Positions 28,615 through 36,651 of a DNA stretch of 64,000 nt are shown one piece after another. The translations under genes were made by a program, and so were the position numbers. Position 1 is the stretch's first letter; each line of letters opens with the position of its first letter. Where the stretch lies: the NCBI GenBank assembly GCA_963762205.1, contig CAVXJZ010000006.1, forward strand, positions 62,001-126,000, in the 5' to 3' direction. This DNA comes from VRUE01 sp963762205 (GTDB lineage: Bacteria; Actinomycetota; Thermoleophilia; Solirubrobacterales; 70-9). The notes beneath the pieces are model-generated. The model worked only from the letters and a program-made list of their open reading frames with translations, had not been told where the DNA came from and made no database searches.

Positions 28615-29804
28615 ATGCAGATGCCACGCTCCACATCGTCGGCTCGCGGCGTGGCCAGGGGCGGGAAGGCGGCCGTTTGCGCGCTGCCGATCCTCGCCTT
28701 GGCCGCATGCCTGCTGCTGCCCGGCGCCGCCGCGGCGGCCCAGTCGGCGAAGAAGCAGCGGGCCGAGGCGCCGAGGAAGCAGCACAAGCACCACGGCAAG
28801 CACCGCCGGATGAGGCAGCGGCCGGCCTACTGGGGCGCCTGGATCGACGACCGCCTCACGGGCGACAGGCCGCCCCGGGACATGCGGCCGTCAGCGCCTT
28901 CGAACGGATGCGTCGGAAAGGGCCTCTCGCTGATCCAGTTCTCGGCCCCGTTCTGACGACTGCGGGCACCCGCCCGTGCACGCTCCTGCGCCTTCCCCAC
29001 GATCGAGATGAACACGATCCGCAGCCTACGGCGCGATCCCCTTCTTCAGCTGGGGCTCGGAGTCGACCCGGTGCCCGAGCCGCCGAACCCACCCATCCAG
29101 CCGACTTCCAACTCTCCGACGTGATCGGCGGTCGCCTACGACGGCTACATCCGCGAATTCGCCGAAGCGAGCGCGCGATTGGGGGCAGCCGCTTCTTCCT
29201 GCGCTTCAACTGGGAGATGAACGGCGACTGGTTCCCCTGGTGGGGCCGCCGTCAACGGCAACCAGCCGGGCGAGTACGTCGCCGCCTGGCGCCACGTCCA
29301 CGACATCTTCACGCAGCGTCGGCGCCACCAACGCGACCTGGGTCTGGTGCCCGTACGTCGAGGTGAAGCGCAAGTTCGAGCCGCTTGCGCCGCTCTATCC
29401 AGGCGAGCGTACGTCGATTGGACATGCATGGACGGATTCAACTGGGCCGAAAACCCGACCAATCCGCACCCCTGGCGCAACTTCGACGAGATCTTCGGCC
29501 CCACCTACCGCAAGATCGTCAAGCGGATCGCGCCCGAGCAAGCCGATGATCCTCGCCGAGGTCGCCTCGACCGGCACCCGCGCGGCGAAGGCCGACTGGA
29601 TCCGCAACATGTTCAGCGAGCTGGCTCCGGAAATACCGTCGCATCCGCGGCCTGATCTGGTTCAACCAGATCGACCGCAACATCGACTGGCCCCTCGACA
29701 CCTCTCCGGCCGCCGCCGGGGCCTTCGCCAGGGGCATCCGGCGCTCGGGCGTTCAGGCCAACACGCAGGCACCGGCAGCCAGCCCGATCGGGCCCCCGGG
29801 TTGA
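28615..29804 (+). pseudogene. GH26-family glycoside hydrolase, copy 4 (many frameshifts)
   Basis: A clear signal peptide (AAVCALPILALAACLLLPGA) and a basic linker lead to YWGAWIDDRLTGDRPPRDM, the GH26 opening. Later pieces in different frames are LSLIQFSAPF, IPFFSWGSES-like sequence, DFQLSDVIGG, FFLRFNWEMNGDWFPWWG (acid/base Glu), NATWVWCPYVEVKRKFEPLA, CMDGFNWAENPTNPHPWRN, ILAEVASTGTRAAKADW (nucleophile Glu) and GLIWFNQIDRNIDWPLDTSP. At least eight single-base shifts are needed between 28890 and 29650. Catalytic residues survive in each fragment, so decay, if real, is recent. The reconstructed C-terminus ends SPIGPPG with a TGA at 29802. Confidence 0.7.
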
Positions 29805-29911
29805 TCCGACCGGAGTCCAACGGCCCTATGCGGCCGGTTCCGCGAGCCCGTGAGGTCCCACCGCAGCAAAGGTCATCGCGATGGTTGAACCCGGGCCCGA
29901 AAGAGGCACGC

Positions 29912-31026
29912 ATGCGTGAACGCCTGCCTCCTCGATCTCGGGATCGCCATCGCGTTCGTGCTCGCCCTGGCCTGCTCGCCCTGGCGGGCGCGCTCGCCGG
30001 GCCGTCCGCGCGAAGCCGGCAAGAGGCAGCGGCCACGGCCGCTGTACTGGGGGGCGCAGATCGGCAAACAGCTGACCGGCGAAGCCCCGCCCTGGGACAT
30101 GAACGCGCTGTCGGAGTTCGAGCGACTGGCTCGCAAGACGTCTCGATCTCCCCTTCTCCTCGCCCTTCGCCGACTGCAGCACGACGCCGTGCACCACTTC
30201 ACCAACTTCCCGGCGCAGGCGATGGAGACCCCGCGAGAGCGGGGCGTCATCCCGATGTTCAGCTGGGCCTCCAGTCGGTCCCGACGCCGAACTCAACCTG
30301 CGCGAGCCCCACTTCCGCCTGAGGGCGATCGCGCGCGGGTCCGTAGGACGCCTACATCCGCGGGTTCGCCGAACAGGCGAAGCAGTGGGGGCACCCGTTC
30401 TTCCTGCGCTTCAACCAGGAGATGAACGGGTTCTGGTTCCCCTGGAGCGAGGGCGTCAACGGCAACCGGCCGGGCAGTTCGTCAAGGCGTGGCGCCACGT
30501 GCACGACATCTTCACGCAGGGCGGCGCCACCAACGCGACCTGGGTCTGGTGCCCGAACGTCGACTTCACCCGCAAGCTGACCCCGCTGCACGGGCTGTAC
30601 CCGGGTGGGCGCTACGTCGACTGGACCTGCCTGGACGGCTTCAACTGGGGCGACACCGCGAACTCCGGCGGGTGGATGAGCTTCAACAGCGTCTTCCACG
30701 AAACCTACCGCCGCATCCTGCGGATCGCGCGACGCAAGCCGATGATGATCGGCGAGCTCGCCTCCGAAGAGCGCGGCGGCTCCAAGCCGCGCTGGATCCG
30801 GAACGCGCTGAAGGTGATCCCGGCCCGCTACCGCAGGGTGCGGGCGGTGATCTGGTTCAACGAACGCGACCGGGGCATGCGCTGGCCGATCGAGAGCTCG
30901 AAGAAGTCACGCAGGGCGTTCGCCCACGCGATTCAGCGGAGCGTCTACAGGCCGAGCGAATTCGGCGGGATCGAGGACATGGCCCGATCCGGCCGCCGTC
31001 CTGGCCCTGAGCCGGCCCGGCGCTAG
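29912..31026 (+). pseudogene. GH26-family glycoside hydrolase, copy 5 (frameshifted 5' half)
   Basis: A secretion signal-like stretch (AIAFVLALAC) and PLYWGAQIGKQLTGEAPPWD open the gene. Several shifts lie between 29930 and 30480. From 30485 to the end at 31026 the frame is clean and reads HDIFTQGGATNATWVWCPNV, YVDWTCLDGFNWGDTANSGG, RKPMMIGELASEERGGSKPR (nucleophile Glu) and AVIWFNERDRGMRWPIESSK. The acid/base region FFLRFNQEMNGFWFPWSEG has Gln where the others have Trp next to the catalytic Glu. It is the most diverged copy. Its end overlaps the opposite-strand PEP carboxykinase frame by about 170 bases. Confidence 0.7.
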
Positions 31027-32836
31027 CGCCGAGCCGCTCTTCGAGCGCCTTCAGCTGAGCCGAGATCGGCTCCGGCAGCTGCTCGCCGAAGCGCTCGAGG
31101 TGCTCGCGCACCTGCGGCAGCTGCTGCTTGAAGAGGTCGGCATCGACCGAGAGCAGCTCGTCCATCTGGTCCTCGGTGAGGTCGAGCCCCTCGGTGTCGA
31201 TCTCGCCCTTGGCGGGCAGCAGGCCGATCGGCGAGGCGACCGTCTCCCCCTCGCCGGAGATGCGACGGAAGACCCACTCGAGGACGCGGCTGTTCTCGCC
31301 GAAGCCGGGCCAGATGAACCTGCCGTCCTCGTCCTTGCGGAACCAGTTGACGAGGAAGACCTTCGGCAGCCTGGCGCCCTCGCGCTTGCCGAGCTCCAGC
31401 CAGTGGCCGAAGTAGTCGGCCATGTTGTAGCCGGCGAAGGGCAGCATCGCCATCGGGTCGAAGCGCAGCTGGCCGACCTCGCCGGCCGCGGCGGCGGTCG
31501 TCTCGACCGACATCGTCGCGCCGAGGAAGGTGCCGTGCTCCCAGTCGAACGCCTCCGAGACGAGCGGCACCGCGGTCGCACGGCGGCCGCCGAAGAGGAA
31601 GGCGTCGATCGGGACGCCGGCGGGGTCCTCCCACTCGGGGGCGATGCAGGGGCACTGCGAGGCCGGGGTCGTGAAGCGGGCGTTGGGATGGGCCGCCGGG
31701 TCGTCGGACTCGGGCGTCCAGTCCTCGCCGTGCCAGTCGATCGCGTGCGCGGGCGCCTCGCCGGTCATCCCCTCCCACCAGATGTCGCCGTCGTCGGTCT
31801 TCGCGCAGTTGGTGAAGATGGTGTTGCGCTCGATCGTCTCCATCGCGTTCGGGTTGGTCTTGTGGCCGGTGCCGGGGGCGACGCCGAAGAAGCCGGCCTC
31901 CGGGTTGACCGCGTAGAGGCGGCCGTCCTCGCCGAACTTCATCCAGGCGATGTCGTCGCCGACCGTCTCCGCGGTCCAGCCCTCCAGGGTCGGGATCAGC
32001 ATCGCCAGGTTGGTCTTGCCCGAGGCGGAGGGGAAGGCGCCGGTCACGTACTTGACGTCGCCGCTGGGCGAGGTGAGTTTGAGGATCAGCATGTGCTCGG
32101 CCATCCAGCCCTCGTCGCGGGCCATCGCCGAGGCGATCCGCAGCGCGAAGCACTTCTTGCCGAGCAGCGCGTTGCCGCCGTAGCCCGAGCCGAAGGACCA
32201 GATCTCGCGCGTCTCCGGGTAGTGGACGATGTACTTGTTGTCCGCGTTGCAGGGCCAGGGCACGTCCTCCTCGCCCTCGGCGAGGGGCATCCCGACCGAG
32301 TGCACGCAGGGGACGAAGTCGCCGTCGGCGCCGAGCACCTCGAGCGCGCCGGCGCCCATCCTGGTCATGATCCGCATCGAGGTCGCCACGTAGGCGGAGT
32401 CGGTCAGCTGGACGCCGATGTGGGCGATCGGCGAGCCCAGCGGGCCCATCGAGAAGGGCACCACGTACATCGTGCGGCCCTTCATGCAGCCCTTGAAGAG
32501 GCCGTTGAGGGTCTCGCGCATCTCGGCCGGGTCGCGCCAGTTGTTGGTCGGGCCGGCGTCGGCCTCCTCGGCGGAGCAGATGAAGGTGCGGTCCTCGACC
32601 CGGGCGACGTCGTCGGGGTCGGAGAGGGCGAGGTAGGAGTTCGGCCGCTTGGCCTCGGAGAGGCGCTCGAAGGTCCCTGCGTCGATCAGGGCCTGGGCGA
32701 GGGCGTCGTACTCCTCAGCGGACCCGTCGCACCAGTGGATGGCGTCGGGCTGGGTCAGCTTTGCGATCTCCCCGACCCAGTCGAGGAGCTTGGCGTGCGT
32801 GGTCGGCGCGGTGGCCGCAGGGGTTTGGCTCGTCAT
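30857..32836 (-). CDS. pckG: Phosphoenolpyruvate carboxykinase (GTP)
   Basis: This enzyme interconverts oxaloacetate + GTP with PEP + CO2 + GDP, the entry to gluconeogenesis. The frame has 659 residues. Motifs are CSAEEADAGPTNNW, the metal/substrate loop YVVPFSMGPLGSP, FGSGYGGNALLGKKCFALRI, the P-loop GAFPSASGKTNLAMLIPTL, GDDIAWMKFGEDG, NPEAGFFGVAPGT and FGGRRATAVPLV. Family members are usually near 600 residues. The last 55 or so here (after LEERLGA near 31030) are Arg/Ser-rich antisense of GH26 copy 5, so the true stop may have been lost by a base change near 31023. The usual hyper-reactive Cys of the P-loop (SACGKT) is Ser. Confidence 0.95.
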   Translation of the reverse strand: MTSQTPAATAPTTHAKLLDWVGEIAKLTQPDAIHWCDGSAEEYDALAQALIDAGTFERLSEAKRPNSYLALSDPDDVARVEDRTFICSAEEADAGPTNNWRDPAEMRETLNGLFKGCMKGRTMYVVPFSMGPLGSPIAHIGVQLTDSAYVATSMRIMTRMGAGALEVLGADGDFVPCVHSVGMPLAEGEEDVPWPCNADNKYIVHYPETREIWSFGSGYGGNALLGKKCFALRIASAMARDEGWMAEHMLILKLTSPSGDVKYVTGAFPSASGKTNLAMLIPTLEGWTAETVGDDIAWMKFGEDGRLYAVNPEAGFFGVAPGTGHKTNPNAMETIERNTIFTNCAKTDDGDIWWEGMTGEAPAHAIDWHGEDWTPESDDPAAHPNARFTTPASQCPCIAPEWEDPAGVPIDAFLFGGRRATAVPLVSEAFDWEHGTFLGATMSVETTAAAAGEVGQLRFDPMAMLPFAGYNMADYFGHWLELGKREGARLPKVFLVNWFRKDEDGRFIWPGFGENSRVLEWVFRRISGEGETVASPIGLLPAKGEIDTEGLDLTEDQMDELLSVDADLFKQQLPQVREHLERFGEQLPEPISAQLKALEERLGASAGPAQGQDGGRIGPCPRSRRIRSACRRSAESRGRTPCVTSSSSRSASACPGRVR

Positions 32837-32846
32837 TCACCGCACT

Positions 32847-33200
32847 TTACTTATTGGCGCTGAGGCCAAGGGCTTCGACGTCGGCGTCCTCGTTGAGGAT
32901 CTTCAGGTCCTCGGTCGCCTCGGCGCCGTTCGCGAAGGTGATCGTGCAGGTGAACACGGCGCCCGTTTCGACCTCCTGGTCGGAGGGGCAGTCGACAGAG
33001 GAGATCTCTTCTCCGGGGGAAACGCCGATCTCGCGGGCCAGGGCGCCGCCGGCCTTGGTCGCGAAGGAGGCGGGCAGCGACTTTTCGAGCGAGCTTTCGA
33101 GCTGTTCCTCGGTCTTGGTCGCGTCGATCACGGTTTCGCCGCAGCCGGCGAGGGCAAAGACGAGGACGAGGACAACGGCCGGCGCCGGCAGGGTCTTCAT
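32847..33200 (-). CDS. DUF4333-type lipoprotein
   Basis: This protein has 117 residues. The start MKTLPAPAVVLVLVFALAGC carries a lipobox (LAGC), so Cys20 is lipidated and the protein is anchored outside the membrane. The mature part contains EEQLESSLEKSL and then VDCPSDQEVETGAVFTCTI and EDLKI, the two-Cys pattern of DUF4333 found in actinobacterial lipoproteins. It lies 10 bases downstream of the PEP carboxykinase start on the same strand, so it precedes that gene and may share a transcript. The function is unknown. Confidence 0.8.
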   Translation of the reverse strand: MKTLPAPAVVLVLVFALAGCGETVIDATKTEEQLESSLEKSLPASFATKAGGALAREIGVSPGEEISSVDCPSDQEVETGAVFTCTITFANGAEATEDLKILNEDADVEALGLSANK

Positions 33201-33250
33201 CGTGGGGAGTATCCCAGGAGCCGCCCGTTGGATAGGGTTCCCCGCCGCTG

Positions 33251-34468
33251 ATGCGCTTCTACGAGTACGAGGCACGCAAGATCGTCGAGCTGGCGGGGAT
33301 TCCCGTCACCAAGTACGGCTTCTGCACGACGGCCGAGGAGGCCCGCGAGGTCGCCGAGGAGATCGGCGGCCCGGTGGTGATCAAGTCACAGGTGCTGAGC
33401 GGCGGCCGGATGAAGGCCGGCGGCGTCAAGTTCGCCGACACGCCGGAGGAGGCGGCCGAGCACGCCGAGGCAATCCTGAAGCTGGAGATCAACGGCCACA
33501 TGCCGCGCGGCGTCCTGGTCGACCCCAAGGCCGAGGTCAAGCAGGAGTACTACGCGAGCGTCGTCTGGGACGGGACCGCGAAGCGGCCGCTGATGCTGTT
33601 CAGCGACATGGGCGGGATCGACATCGAGGAGGTCGCCGAGAGCCACCCCGACCACGTCGGCCGCGGCCACCTCTCCAACCTGCTGCCGATCGCCGACTTC
33701 GAGGCCAAGCAGGCGATCGCCGCGACCGGGGTGACCGGCTCGCAGCTCAACCGGGCGACACCGATCCTCGCCAAGCTCGCCCGGCTCTTCCGCGACCACG
33801 ACATGACCCTGGCCGAGATCAACCCGCTGGCCGAGCTCACCGACGGCAGCTTCGTCGCCCTCGACGCCCACATGGAGATGGAGAACGAGGCGGTCGGCCG
33901 ACAGAAGGCCCTGCTCCGCAAGCAGCTCGAGATCGCCGAGGAGGACACGCGGGAGACCTACGAGCCATCCGATTTCGAGCGCAACGTGGCGGCGATCGAC
34001 GCCGCCGACCACCGCGGCGTGATCCAGGGCAAGGACCATGGCTTCGAGGGCGACCTCGGCCTCGTGATCGGCGCCGGCGGCGGCTCGCTGACGCTCACCG
34101 ACGCGGTCCGCAGCCAGGGCGGCAAGCCGGCCAACTACTCCGAGATCGGCGGCAACCCCTCGGTGGCGAAGGCCTGCGGCCTGGCCAAGCAGGTGCTCGA
34201 GAAGGACGGCGTCGAGAAGATCGCCGTGATGATGTCGATCGTCTCCAACACGCGGGTCGACATCGTCGCCCGCGGCGTGATCAAGGCCTGCCTCGAGCTC
34301 GGCAAGGACCCCGGCGAGACGATCGCGATCTTCCGCATCCCGGGCGCCTGGGAGGACGAGGGCTTCAAGATCCTCGACCGCTACGGGGTCGAGTACTGCG
34401 ACCGCTCGGTCTCGATGTGGGAGGCGGCCGGCCGCGCCGTCGCCAAGATCCAGGGGGCGCCCGCATGA
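33251..34468 (+). CDS. Succinyl-CoA-synthetase-like CoA ligase, beta (ATP-grasp) subunit
   Basis: This protein has 405 residues. The ATP-grasp part opens MRFYEYEARKIVELAGIPVT and contains GGPVVIKSQVLSGGRMKAGG, the nucleotide lysine and glycine loop. LAEINPLAELTDG holds the Mg2+ Glu/Asn, and GDLGLVIGAGGGSLTLTDAV with NYSEIGGNPS belongs to the CoA-ligase domain. The opening differs from the common MNLHEYQAK of SucC, and LMLFSDMGGIDIEEVAE is unusual, so malate-CoA ligase or another acid may be the substrate. Its TGA overlaps the ATG of the alpha subunit. With that gene and the ferredoxin it forms a tight three-gene operon. Confidence 0.85.
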   Translation: MRFYEYEARKIVELAGIPVTKYGFCTTAEEAREVAEEIGGPVVIKSQVLSGGRMKAGGVKFADTPEEAAEHAEAILKLEINGHMPRGVLVDPKAEVKQEYYASVVWDGTAKRPLMLFSDMGGIDIEEVAESHPDHVGRGHLSNLLPIADFEAKQAIAATGVTGSQLNRATPILAKLARLFRDHDMTLAEINPLAELTDGSFVALDAHMEMENEAVGRQKALLRKQLEIAEEDTRETYEPSDFERNVAAIDAADHRGVIQGKDHGFEGDLGLVIGAGGGSLTLTDAVRSQGGKPANYSEIGGNPSVAKACGLAKQVLEKDGVEKIAVMMSIVSNTRVDIVARGVIKACLELGKDPGETIAIFRIPGAWEDEGFKILDRYGVEYCDRSVSMWEAAGRAVAKIQGAPA

Positions 34469-35382
34469 GCATCCTGCTCGGCAGGGAGACGACCTTCATA
34501 GTCCAGGGCATCACCGGCCGCGAGGCGGTCAACCTGACCCGGGAGTGCCTCGACTACGGCTCCAAGGTCGTCGGCGGCGTCACCCCGGGCCGCAAGGGCC
34601 GCGAGGTGCACGGCGTGCCGGTCTTCGACACCGTCGCCCAGGCGGTCGAGAGCTTCGGCGGCCCGATCGACGGCTCGGTGGTCACCGTCCCCCCCGCCTT
34701 CACCAAGGACGCCGTGCTGGAGGCGATCGAGAACGGGATCAAGCTGATCGTGATCGTCACCGAGCGCATCCCGCGCCGCGACGTCGCCCAGATGGTCGAG
34801 CTGGCGGACATGCGCGGGGCGCGGATCATCGGCCCCAACTGCCTCGGCCTGATCGTCCCCGAGGTCTGCAAGATGGGCGGCATCGGCGGCCCCGCCAAAG
34901 ACGCCGCCAAGGCCTACGCCCCGGGACCGGTCGGGGTGATGAGCCGCTCGGGCGGGATGACCACCGAGATCTCCTCCTCGCTGACCCAGGCCGGGCTCGG
35001 CGTCTCCACCGCGGTCTCGATCGGCGGCGACGCGATCATCGGCTCCACCTACGCCGAGCTGATGCCCTACTTCGAGGCCGACGAGCAGACCCGGGCGATC
35101 GTCATCTACACCGAGCCGGGCGGGCGCATGGAGGCGCAGCTCTCGGAGTGGGTGAAGGAGAACGACAGCCGCCTGCCGATCGTCGCCTTCATGGCCGGCA
35201 AGTTCATGGACGACGAGGAGATGAAGGGGATGAGCTTCGGCCACGCCGGCACGATCGTCGAGGGCAAGGAGGACACCGCGACCGAGAAGATCGCCCGCCT
35301 CGAGGCGGCGGGGATCACCGTCGTCGAGCGGATCGACGAGATCCCCGACGCGGTCAAGCAGAAGCTGGGGGTCGCGGCATGA
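34465..35382 (+). CDS. Succinyl-CoA-synthetase-like CoA ligase, alpha subunit
   Basis: This protein has 305 residues. The CoA-binding Rossmann domain reads TFIVQGITGREAVNLTRECL, YGSKVVGGVTPGRKGREVHG, VPPAFTKDAVLEAIENGIKL and IVTERIPRRDV. The second domain carries IIGPNCLGLI, GVMSRSGGMTTEISSSL, and the phospho-His motif MSFGHAGTIVEGKEDTATEK (His of GHAG). It pairs with the upstream beta subunit to convert an acid, CoA and NTP to an acyl-CoA. The ATGA overlaps on both sides show translational coupling. Succinate is the default substrate; the malyl-CoA-lyase-like gene at 4.5 kb makes malate worth considering, as inference only. Confidence 0.87.
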   Translation: MSILLGRETTFIVQGITGREAVNLTRECLDYGSKVVGGVTPGRKGREVHGVPVFDTVAQAVESFGGPIDGSVVTVPPAFTKDAVLEAIENGIKLIVIVTERIPRRDVAQMVELADMRGARIIGPNCLGLIVPEVCKMGGIGGPAKDAAKAYAPGPVGVMSRSGGMTTEISSSLTQAGLGVSTAVSIGGDAIIGSTYAELMPYFEADEQTRAIVIYTEPGGRMEAQLSEWVKENDSRLPIVAFMAGKFMDDEEMKGMSFGHAGTIVEGKEDTATEKIARLEAAGITVVERIDEIPDAVKQKLGVAA

Positions 35383-35609
35383 GCGAGACGCTGAGCAAGG
35401 TCTTCATCGACGTCGAGGTCGACTCCTCGGTCGCCGGCGACGCCGCGCTGGCCAAGAGGCTCGCCGAAGTCTGCCCCGTCGACATCTTCGAGGGCACCGA
35501 TTCGGGAGTGAAGATCGTCGAGGAGAACCTCGACGAGTGCGTCCTCTGCAACCTCTGCGTCGACGCCGCCCCCGCCGGCGCCGTCCGCGTCCTCAAGCTC
35601 TACGAGTAG
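35379..35609 (+). CDS. Small FixX/ferredoxin-like protein
   Basis: This protein has 76 residues and starts at an ATG inside the previous TGA. Four Cys are present: Cys32 in EVCPVDIFEG and Cys54, 57 and 60 in DECVLCNLCVDAAPAGAV. In ordinary ferredoxins a fourth Cys follows in the CP position; here it is Ala64-Pro65. The upstream CP motif may supply the fourth ligand, as in FixX-like proteins with a single cluster. An N-terminal stretch (KVFIDVEVDSSVAGDAALAK) shows no cluster ligands. The gene is the last of the CoA-ligase operon. Electron transfer to or from a partner acting on the same acid is likely; the partner is not in the window. Confidence 0.7.
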   Translation: MSETLSKVFIDVEVDSSVAGDAALAKRLAEVCPVDIFEGTDSGVKIVEENLDECVLCNLCVDAAPAGAVRVLKLYE

Positions 35610-35727
35610 CGCCCCGAGGTCCGATCAGCGCGCGCCACCCAGGTCGCGCGTTCACCGATGGCGCCCGGACGCCAGCGGCGCGCCACCCCGGCCGCGGGCA
35701 CCGTTGCCATGGTGCCGTTCGCGCGCC

Positions 35728-35768
35728 GATGGCGACTTTCCGACCGTATGGGTCGGAAAGTCGCCATC
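35728..35768. repeat. 18-bp perfect hairpin
   Basis: The left arm starts GATGGCGACTTTCCGACC and is matched exactly by the right arm around a GTATG loop. It lies about 120 bases past the ferredoxin stop. There is no T-run, so it could be an intrinsic terminator of unusual kind or a mobile hairpin. Confidence 0.75.
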
Positions 35769-35794
35769 CGGTGAGTGACGACCCGGGGCCATCT

Positions 35795-35846
35795 CGAGAC
35801 TTGCTGAGTTGTGGCCCCTATAGCGGCCACAACTCAGCAAGTCTCG
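35795..35846. repeat. 22-bp perfect hairpin
   Basis: The arms (starting CGAGACTTGCTGAGTTG) are perfect over 22 bp around an 8-base loop CCTATAGC. It is 26 bases from the preceding hairpin and unrelated to it in sequence. There is no T-run. Confidence 0.8.
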
Positions 35847-35919
35847 GCGCGCCGGTGACGGACCGGCGGCGGTTGCGATCGGACCGGGCGACGGGAGGCG
35901 GCCGGCGCGTGACATGGGT

Positions 35920-35957
35920 CACGTTACTTGCATATAAATTTATAGGCGAGTAACGTG
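35920..35957. promoter_or_regulatory. 38-base concentric dyad, probable TetR operator
   Basis: The outer arms CACGTTACT and AGTAACGTG surround the perfect 12-base palindrome TATAAATTTATA at 35933-35944, all sharing one centre. It ends 8 bases before the ATG of the TetR gene. TetR regulators usually repress their own operon from such sites, so repression of the acyl-CoA operon is inferred. Confidence 0.7.
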
Positions 35958-35964
35958 TACATCG

Positions 35965-36651
35965 ATGGATGCATCGGTCACACGGCCGCGGCTGTCGAGA
36001 GACGACCGCATGGAGCAGACGCTGGAGGTGGCGCGGGGGATCTTCGCCGAGCGCGGATACGCGGCGGCGACGATGGACGAGATCGCCGCCGAGGTCGGCG
36101 TCACCAAGCCCCTCCTCTACAACTACTTCGGCAACAAGGAACGCCTCTACGCGGCCTGCATGGAACGGGCCGGGGACGCGCTCTCGGCGACGATCGCCGC
36201 CGCAGTCGCCTCGACCGGGACCCCTGAGGAGGCGCTGCGGGCCGGCGGCCACGCCTTCTTCTCCTTCCTCGACTCCGAGCGCACCGCCTGGACGGTTCTC
36301 TTCGACGAGACGCTGCCCCGCTCGGGCGAGGTCGCCGAGCGGGTGGCCGCCTACCGAGGGCAGATCCTCGGCCTGGTCACCGAATCGATCATGGGCCAGG
36401 TCCCGCCGCAGATGCGGGACGCGGCCAGGGTCGAGGTCGAGGCGCTCTCCGAGGCCCTGCTCGGGGCCGCCGAGGCGCTGGCCCACTGGTGGCTGCGCAC
36501 CGAGGCGCTCTCCGCCGACCAGGCGGCGGACCTGCTGATCGCGACGATCGAGCCGGGCCTGCGGCAGCGCTGGGCGCCGGTTGCCCGGTCGACCGCGACC
36601 TCCGCCGCCAAACGAACCTCAAAAGCCAAATCGAAAGGCAACGGCAAGTGA
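35965..36651 (+). CDS. TetR family transcriptional regulator
   Basis: This protein has 228 residues. The N-terminal DNA-binding domain reads EQTLEVARGIFAERGYAAAT, MDEIAAEVGVTKPLLYNYFG, NKERLYAACM, the standard TetR helix-turn-helix. The C-terminal helical ligand domain follows (AWTVLFDETLPRSGEVAERV, LGAAEALAHWWLRTEALSAD). The tail is Lys/Ala-rich (SAAKRTSKAKSKGNGK) and probably disordered. The stop overlaps the GTG of the thiolase gene (GTGA), so the regulator is the first gene of the acyl-CoA operon it likely controls. Regulators of this kind often bind acyl-CoA as inducer, which would fit the genes downstream. Confidence 0.93.
   Translation: MDASVTRPRLSRDDRMEQTLEVARGIFAERGYAAATMDEIAAEVGVTKPLLYNYFGNKERLYAACMERAGDALSATIAAAVASTGTPEEALRAGGHAFFSFLDSERTAWTVLFDETLPRSGEVAERVAAYRGQILGLVTESIMGQVPPQMRDAARVEVEALSEALLGAAEALAHWWLRTEALSADQAADLLIATIEPGLRQRWAPVARSTATSAAKRTSKAKSKGNGK

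Larger units (their letters stand above)
35610..35964. other. Intergenic region rich in hairpins
   Basis: This 355-base gap has no gene. Going downstream it holds a short GGCACC...GGTGCC hairpin near 35696-35716, two long perfect hairpins (listed separately), and the TetR dyad. Confidence 0.8.

Noticed and set aside
33251..35382. Definite sucCD assignment
   Set aside because: Atypical beta-subunit opening and the coupled ferredoxin leave the substrate open.
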